36,624 nucleotides of DNA, taken from positions 1 through 36,624 of the forward strand of contig CAMACY010000012.1 in assembly GCA_945831585.1 (NCBI GenBank), given 5' to 3'. Position numbers and translations under genes: made by a program. Numbering within the stretch: the stretch's first letter is position 1; each line of letters begins with the position of its first letter. The notes beneath the pieces are model-generated. The model saw only the letters and a list, made by a program, of their open reading frames with translations, made no database searches and was not told where the DNA came from. This document shows positions 31,312 through 36,624 of this stretch, one piece after another. The DNA comes from an uncultured bacterium. GTDB lineage: Bacteria > Verrucomicrobiota > Verrucomicrobiia > Verrucomicrobiales > Akkermansiaceae.

Positions 31312-32175
31312 ATGAATATCCTTGTGACAGGCTCCGCCGGGCAGCTGGGTCTCGAAATGCGCCGCGTGGCTGCCGAGCAGATGCCGCAGCACCACTGGCG
31401 CTTCACCGACGTCGCCGAGCTCGATATCACCGATGCCGCCGCCGTCCGCCGCGCCGCCGACGGGGTGGACGCCATCGTCAACTGTGCCGCCTACACCAAC
31501 GTTGACCAAGCCGAGGTCGACACCGAGCTTGCGCGCCGCATCAACTCCGACGCCGTGCGCAACCTCGCGCTTGCCGCAGCCGAGACCGGTGCGCTGCTCA
31601 TCCACGTCTCCACCGACTATGTATTCGGCGGCACGGCCAACACCCCCTACACCGAGGACAGCCCCACCTGTCCCCTCGGGGTCTACGGAGCCACCAAGCT
31701 GGCAGGTGAACAGGCCATTGCCGCCGCGGGCTGCCGCGCCCTCATCCTGCGCACTGCCTGGCTTTGGTCCGTCCACGGCAACAATTTCGTTAAGACGATG
31801 CAGCGCCTCATGAGCGAGCGCGACAGCCTGCGCGTGGTCATCGACCAGGTGGGTAGCCCCACCTTTGCGGGCGATTTGGCGGATGTCATCGGCCGCGTTC
31901 TCGCCCTCGATCCTGCGGAGCAAGCCCTCGGTATCTACCACTACACCAACGAAGGGGTCTGCTCTTGGTACGACTTTGCCATGGCCATCCGCGAGCTCAT
32001 CGGCGCTACGCGCTGTGACCTGCAACCCTGCCGCAGCTCGGAATACCCCTCGCGCGTGACCCGCCCTGCTTATTCCGTGCTCGACAAGAGCCGAATCCGT
32101 CGTGAGCTCGGCATCCGCATTCCCCACTGGCGCAGCAGCCTGCAGCGCATCCTTACCCAGAACACTCTCCCCTGA
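31312..32175 (+). CDS. rmlD: dTDP-4-dehydrorhamnose reductase
   Basis: This enzyme makes dTDP-L-rhamnose by NAD(P)H reduction. The 287-residue protein begins with the Rossmann motif MNILVTGSAGQLGLEM, then IVNCAAYTNVDQAE, VSTDYVFGG and the catalytic YGATKLAGE (YxxxK). Its length is normal. It follows the heptamer array directly and has no ribosome binding site. Expression may therefore depend on the AT-rich repeat as an unstructured loading region, or on coupling from upstream; that is inference. It is separated from rmlB by 2 bp. Confidence 0.96.
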   Translation: MNILVTGSAGQLGLEMRRVAAEQMPQHHWRFTDVAELDITDAAAVRRAADGVDAIVNCAAYTNVDQAEVDTELARRINSDAVRNLALAAAETGALLIHVSTDYVFGGTANTPYTEDSPTCPLGVYGATKLAGEQAIAAAGCRALILRTAWLWSVHGNNFVKTMQRLMSERDSLRVVIDQVGSPTFAGDLADVIGRVLALDPAEQALGIYHYTNEGVCSWYDFAMAIRELIGATRCDLQPCRSSEYPSRVTRPAYSVLDKSRIRRELGIRIPHWRSSLQRILTQNTLP

Positions 32176-32177
32176 TT

Positions 32178-33269
32178 ATGAGCGACCAACGCCACATCCT
32201 CATCACCGGCGGCGCGGGCTTCATCGGCTCGCATGTTGTGCGACTCTTCGTCAACCGCTACCCGCAGTACCGCATCATCAACCTCGACAAACTCACCTAC
32301 GCAGGCAACCTCGCCAATCTCAAGGACATTGAGGACAAGCCGAACTACACCTTCGTAAAGGCGGACATCTGCGACTTCGACAAGATGTGCGCCCTCATGC
32401 AGGAGTACGATATCGACGGCGTCATCCATCTGGCTGCCGAGAGCCACGTCGACCGCTCCATCAAAGACCCCTTCACCTTTGCGCGCACCAATGTGATGGG
32501 CACGCTGAGCCTCCTGCAGGCCGCCCGCCAGCACTGGAATGGCAACTGGGAAGGCAAGCGCTTCTACCACATCTCCACCGACGAGGTCTACGGCGCGCTC
32601 GAGCTGGACAAACCCGAAGGCTCCGCCCCCTACGGCAGCGAGTTCTTCCTCGAGACCACCAAGTACAATCCGCATAGCCCCTACAGTGCCTCCAAGGCCG
32701 GTAGCGACCACTTTGTGCGCGCCTATCACGATACCTACGGCATGCCTACGCTGGTGACCAACTGCTCCAACAACTACGGCCCCTACCAGTTCCCGGAGAA
32801 GCTTATCCCCCTCTTTATCAACAATATCCGCCATGGTAAGCCGCTGCCTGTTTACGGTAAGGGCGAGAACGTGCGCGACTGGCTCTACGTGGTTGACCAC
32901 GCCCGCGCCATCGATGTTATTTTCCATCAGGGCAAGACCGGCGATACCTACAACATCGGCGGCTTCAATGAGTGGAAGAACATTGATATCGTGAAGGTGG
33001 TGATTAAGACGGTGGACCGTCTCCTCGGCAACCCCGAGGGCACCAGCGAGAAGCTCATCACCTACGTCACAGACCGCGCCGGGCACGACCTGCGCTACGC
33101 TATCGATTCCACCAAGCTCAAGAACGAGCTAGGCTGGGAACCCTCTCTCCAGTTCGAGGAAGGTATCGAGAAGACCGTGCGCTGGTATCTTGATAATCAG
33201 GAGTGGATGGATAACATCACCTCCGGCGAGTACGAGAAATACTACGAGGACATGTACAAGAACCGCTGA
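32178..33269 (+). CDS. rmlB: dTDP-glucose 4,6-dehydratase
   Basis: This enzyme converts dTDP-glucose to the 4-keto-6-deoxy sugar, the second step of the rhamnose pathway. The 363-residue protein has the NAD-binding motif ILITGGAGFIGSHVVRLF, LDKLTYAGNLANL, AAESHVDRSI, STDEVYGAL and the catalytic YSASKAGSDHFVRAY. NCSNNYGPYQFPEKLIPLF and RDWLYVVDHARAID are also diagnostic. It is last of the four rml genes, 2 bp after rmlD. GC content drops sharply after its stop, marking the boundary to the AT-rich glycosyltransferase island. A short hairpin (AGGCTG...CAGCCT, 33273-33291) follows the stop without a U-tract. Confidence 0.97.
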   Translation: MSDQRHILITGGAGFIGSHVVRLFVNRYPQYRIINLDKLTYAGNLANLKDIEDKPNYTFVKADICDFDKMCALMQEYDIDGVIHLAAESHVDRSIKDPFTFARTNVMGTLSLLQAARQHWNGNWEGKRFYHISTDEVYGALELDKPEGSAPYGSEFFLETTKYNPHSPYSASKAGSDHFVRAYHDTYGMPTLVTNCSNNYGPYQFPEKLIPLFINNIRHGKPLPVYGKGENVRDWLYVVDHARAIDVIFHQGKTGDTYNIGGFNEWKNIDIVKVVIKTVDRLLGNPEGTSEKLITYVTDRAGHDLRYAIDSTKLKNELGWEPSLQFEEGIEKTVRWYLDNQEWMDNITSGEYEKYYEDMYKNR

Positions 33270-33434
33270 TGAAGGCTGCACCTGCCAGCCTCGGGACTTC
33301 AGCGCCGGAGAAATCAGTAGTTATTACCGGCTATCGGCCGATGCAAGTCCTCCAAACTGACCATGCAGGAAAAGGAAATCTTAACATTCATATAATCAGA
33401 TGGTAGCAAGTGCCGGACATTACCTGAAACCTTG

Positions 33435-34299
33435 AAACCCATACTTGTTCATGTGCATGTATTCTATCTGGATATTTTCCGGCAGATGCAGCCTTTGTTG
33501 GAGTCTATCAGGAAAAGTTATCCCACAGAATGTTGATTTGCCTACATAGAGGGAGATAGGGAAATACAAACTGAGTTGAGAGAGTAAGAGCATGTATTAC
33601 CGGTCTCTAACCGGGGATTTGATATTGCTCCCTACCTGCAAGTCATCAATCAGGTGGATTTGTCGCGGTATAGTTATATTATCAAGTTGCATACCAAGAG
33701 GACAGTCAGATCAGACACCACGATTGGGAAGTATGACGTATGTGTTGGTGATCCTTTGTGGCGCGATTACCTGCTTTCTTTCCTGATTCCATCGAACTTA
33801 AAAAAATGTATAGAAGCATTTCAGAATAAACCGAATTTGGGAATGATTGGACACTCTGCGCTCATATTAAATGAGGAGTGTGGAGAATCCGGAAAACAAG
33901 CCCTGTCTTTGATGGCCCGAATCAATCTGAAACCGAGGGATACGACGATGGTTGCGGGGAGTATGTTCATATGCAGAGCAAGTCTGATGCAACCGCTGAA
34001 AACTGTATTTAATGAGTCGGAATTTGAGCCTACCCTCGCGAGATAATCCGTTCACTCTGGCTCATGCCGTTGAACGCTTACTGGGATTTATCGTCTCAGC
34101 ACAAGGCTATCATATGGAGGAGGTATACACCCCGCAAGCAAAACAGAAAATAATTATCATTAAAAGCATTCTGCGCAAGTATGTCCTGCATATAACAAGC
34201 TTGGTGTACGAAAAGGAAAGGCATGATAACGGAGATAAGACAATCCGGTTATTCCGCATTCCTGTATACCATAAGACGAAAAGTAAAAATAGAAGCTGA
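33435..34299 (+). pseudogene. Broken RgpF/rhamnan-synthesis-F-like glycosyltransferase gene
   Basis: Three separate stretches join into one recognisable protein. Frame 1 reads KPILVHVHVFYLDIF from 33435, is interrupted by TGA (33534) and TAA (33585), then reads NRGFDIAPYLQVINQVDLSR, YSYIIKLHTKR, LWRDYLLSFL and MVAGSMFICRASLMQPL up to a stop near 34044. The next frame continues with FTLAHAVERLLGFIVSAQGY to 34299. The NRGFDIAPYL and YIIKLHTKR blocks are typical of rhamnan synthesis protein F (RgpF) glycosyltransferases. At least three disabling changes (two stops, with a likely frameshift pair around 33530-33560, and one frameshift near 34035) and a missing N-terminus make a working product unlikely. 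Sequencing error cannot explain all of them. The region is AT-rich. Confidence 0.72.
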
Positions 34300-34461
34300 A
34301 GTCGTGGATAAAGACAACTTGCCACCCTATAAAATCCTGTGAGTTTAAGCATTTCATGCTTGCATGGGGGGATGATACCCACGTGTGCGTAAGAGGTAAA
34401 AGCTGAATATTTTAAGATACGCAATCGTTATCGTTACTTCATTCTATCAGTTCCTGTATTT

Positions 34462-36126
34462 ATGAAACAGAAAGAGTCTCACATACGAGTGTTATGGTAT
34501 CGCCTGAAATGGAAATTGGGCCTGATTTCCGGCGAGCGCTACCGGCAACAATACAACAAGTGGAAATTTGCAAAGGATTTATTCGAAATAGCAGGTGGTC
34601 GGGTGAACGTTCTTGCTCATAGAGACTATTCACTGATTGCCGAAGAGATTGCCTGCGTATTGCACATTTATGGATATAAAAGCGATGTGCTTTACTCGTT
34701 TGGGAAAGGAGCGGACCGGAAGGCTTTCTATATTGTCATTATGCCGGGAATGGACCTGAAGTGCCTTCCAAAACGTTACATTGCATTCAATGTATGTCAT
34801 GCGGCCGACTCCTTTACTCCGCAGTATCTGGCTGCGCTCAATGGAGCATATGGAGTGCTTGATGATTCTCAACTCAACATTACCTATCTCAGAGAACAGG
34901 AAATTCGCCCCGGCTTTCTGTATTACGCCGCGCTTGCACCCGTGCTGATTCCTGTATCAGAATATGAACAGAAAGTAACTCCCATACTCATCTTCGGGGA
35001 CTCGACCAGCCCTCGCTGTAAGGCTATGCTGGAGCAAATCAGCAAGAAATTTTCGGTCAAAATGCTTAACCATCTTGTGGCAGATGAAAAACAAGAGGAA
35101 CTGAGCAAGGCTAAATTGGTACTCAATATTCACAGTTGTGAAAAATCCCGGCTTGAGGCTCTCAGAATATGTGAAGCATTGAGTCATGGGTGTATGGTGA
35201 TATCTGAGGCAGGTGAGAATGAGGCCGTATATCCGCATTTGCAGGAAATGGTTGAATTTGTCGCTGCCGGAGATGTTGATTCCATGCTTGAACGAATTGA
35301 GTATTGGATGACTCATGACGAGGAACTTCGCCGGAAAATGGAGACAAACCGCCACTGTGTTGCCAAGGTAGCAGGGCGTTTTCGTATGTTCATTGCCCGC
35401 ATGCTCCTCAGCTATAATTTGATTGATTTGGATGCATTCTACGAAAAGGAACACAGTGTGTTTTCTCTGGGGGATGGGAAAATCTGCATTAGTCTGCCGG
35501 AATCTCCTGAACGTGGAGAATGGTTTGACAGACAGAATAAGTATGGTTTTCGATTTTTTCCGGGGCTAAGGCATGCCCAGGGCTGGAAGGGATGCGCTAT
35601 GTCCTACAAATTCCTTGCACGTCTGGCATTGGACGAAAACAGAAAACACGTGACTATATGCGAGGATGATGCTGAGCTGCCTGAGGATTTTGCAGACCGA
35701 TATGCAGAAATTTGCCAATACATGGAACAGTCAGATGCAGATGCCTTTTCCGGATTTCTTGTGGAAATGAATGACTCCGCCAATATCCTTTCTGTTGACC
35801 AGAGCCGCTTCAACGGTAAAATTGTACAGACCGATACCATCATCAGTACAGTATTTACTGTGTATAAGGAAAAATTCTTACGTATTCTTGCAAGCTGGAA
35901 TGAACGCGATGATAACGTAGCGATGAATGCGATTGATCGCTATATGTCGCGACAGGGCAAATACAAGGTCGCTTTCAGCTGGCCTTTTCTGGTAAACCAT
36001 TGTGAGAATCTCTTTTCAACAATCTGGAAATTTCAAAACGACTTCTATACAGAAAGACTCACAAAAACGAAAGATGTAATCGATAATAAAATCAAGGAGT
36101 ATACTTCTGGCACAAACAATCAATAA
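34462..36126 (+). CDS. Two-domain glycosyltransferase (GT1/CgeB-like plus GT25-like)
   Basis: This 554-residue protein appears to join two transferase domains. The N-terminal part (about 1-330) ends in KLVLNIHSCEKSRLEALRIC and EALSHGCMVISEAGENEAVY, which resembles the donor-binding half of GT-B enzymes such as the CgeB-like group. The C-terminal part (about 335-540) has ICISLPESPERGEWF, FRFFPGLRHAQGWKGCAMSY and VTICEDDAELPEDFADRY, the pattern of glycosyltransferase family 25 (LPS beta-galactosyltransferase type), with an EDD metal-binding motif. It is probably cytoplasmic and adds sugars to a lipid-linked glycan. The start at 34462 has no clear ribosome binding site. It lies in the AT-rich island after the rml genes; donors and acceptors are unknown. 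Confidence 0.72.
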   Translation: MKQKESHIRVLWYRLKWKLGLISGERYRQQYNKWKFAKDLFEIAGGRVNVLAHRDYSLIAEEIACVLHIYGYKSDVLYSFGKGADRKAFYIVIMPGMDLKCLPKRYIAFNVCHAADSFTPQYLAALNGAYGVLDDSQLNITYLREQEIRPGFLYYAALAPVLIPVSEYEQKVTPILIFGDSTSPRCKAMLEQISKKFSVKMLNHLVADEKQEELSKAKLVLNIHSCEKSRLEALRICEALSHGCMVISEAGENEAVYPHLQEMVEFVAAGDVDSMLERIEYWMTHDEELRRKMETNRHCVAKVAGRFRMFIARMLLSYNLIDLDAFYEKEHSVFSLGDGKICISLPESPERGEWFDRQNKYGFRFFPGLRHAQGWKGCAMSYKFLARLALDENRKHVTICEDDAELPEDFADRYAEICQYMEQSDADAFSGFLVEMNDSANILSVDQSRFNGKIVQTDTIISTVFTVYKEKFLRILASWNERDDNVAMNAIDRYMSRQGKYKVAFSWPFLVNHCENLFSTIWKFQNDFYTERLTKTKDVIDNKIKEYTSGTNNQ

Positions 36127-36142
36127 CACTATTATCCGGGGT

Positions 36143-36624
36143 ATGATTGAAATATTTTATGATGAGCAGCATCGTGCATGCTTGCAAAATGCGTTCCATG
36201 AGAATTGGATGGTGAAGCAGGAAGACTTGGGAGACCCTGAGTGCGTGGAAAACGGCATAGTCATTCCACTCCATGCATATGATATATACAATTATGAGCA
36301 TGGTGTATCAACGCCTGATGGTAAATATATTATCTCTTCCGGTAGGTTTGGTTGTCAACCCGATTTAAATGAAGAAATTTTTAAATCTCCCATTCAACGA
36401 GAGGAAACGGTTATCTATGCGGGACGTTTGCATGAGCACTATGGACATTTTCTTCTGGAAAGCACGGCTCGTTTGTGGTACTACTTGGAAAAACGTCACC
36501 ACAAATTATGTTTCACGATAGCTGAATCCTGGCATGGGGTTCCCGGGTATGCCAGAGAGTTCTTCGACTTGCTGGGAATTCCTGAAGAGCAGATAATTAT
36601 ATGCAGTGAACCCACTCAGTTCCG
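36143..36624 (+). CDS. GT61 (DUF563)-like glycosyltransferase, 3' end cut by window
   Basis: The frame is open from the ATG at 36143 to the last base, about 160 codons. The block YAGRLHEHYGHFLLESTARL with WYYLEKR resembles the conserved N-terminal part of GT61/DUF563 transferases, where a GHF/W-x-E motif is typical. The remainder (FFDLLGIPEEQIII) fits the usual helix-strand that precedes the catalytic region, which lies beyond the window. The start is uncertain: a clean Shine-Dalgarno AAGGAG (36094-36099) inside the previous gene is 7 nt before an in-frame CTG at 36107, which would add 12 residues and overlap the previous stop. The ATG at 36143 has only GGGG close by. The gene continues the polysaccharide island. 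Confidence 0.68.
   Translation, partial: MIEIFYDEQHRACLQNAFHENWMVKQEDLGDPECVENGIVIPLHAYDIYNYEHGVSTPDGKYIISSGRFGCQPDLNEEIFKSPIQREETVIYAGRLHEHYGHFLLESTARLWYYLEKRHHKLCFTIAESWHGVPGYAREFFDLLGIPEEQIIICSEPTQF

Noticed and set aside
33273-33291. Hairpin AGGCTG...CAGCCT after rmlB, considered as a terminator
   Set aside because: It is well placed, but there is no U-tract and the stem is short. It is mentioned with rmlB and not listed as a feature.

Overview
The window is a chromosomal segment of a GC-rich bacterium. Gene content points to Verrucomicrobiota, probably an Akkermansia-like gut lineage, but no rRNA or other decisive marker is present, so that is inference. The markers used are a CobA-HemD fusion beside HemA, an Lrp-type siroheme decarboxylase, paired NSS symporters, membrane-anchored TPR proteins beside MurJ, and F5/8C-like secreted proteins. 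Most of the window is strongly GC-rich. The left edge (1-840) and the right end (from about 33,270) are clearly more AT-rich and carry surface-polysaccharide genes.

Layout. (1) 3-839: 3' part of an acyltransferase-3 membrane protein. (2) 1070-4851: a lipoprotein NodB-type deacetylase, then cobA-hemD and hemA (tetrapyrrole synthesis), coupled by an ATGA overlap. (3) 4916-10860: four uncharacterised envelope proteins: a single-pass membrane protein, a zinc-ribbon/HEAT-like membrane protein, a transglutaminase-like protein with an F5/8C-like end, and a secreted thioredoxin-fold-like protein. (4) 10920-18761: hom and lysC, two paralogous membrane-anchored TPR-type proteins and murJ, closely spaced on the plus strand. 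(5) 18768-22340, minus strand: two tandem NSS symporters with a 32-residue MetS-like small membrane protein between them. (6) 22504-25444, minus strand: ispE, a fused AhbA-AhbB-type siroheme decarboxylase and a DusB-like tRNA dihydrouridine synthase, joined by ATGA overlaps. (7) A C39-like cysteine-protease homologue and a convergent two-module M16 peptidase. (8) 29770-33269: rmlACDB for dTDP-L-rhamnose, with a nine-copy 7-bp tandem repeat abutting rmlD. (9) 33435 to the end: an AT-rich glycosyltransferase island with a broken RgpF-like gene, a two-domain GT1/GT25-like enzyme and a truncated GT61-like gene.

Two signals cut across the genes. First, several genes (4916, 5643, hom, the C39-like gene, ispE, the M16 peptidase, the upstream NSS symporter) have a good sigma70-type promoter whose -10 box ends only 6-11 nt before the start codon, with no Shine-Dalgarno sequence. 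This predicts leaderless or nearly leaderless mRNAs. Second, CobA-HemD, HemA and the siroheme decarboxylase together suggest that haem is made through siroheme (the Ahb route). No rRNA, tRNA, CRISPR array, insertion sequence or phage gene was seen.
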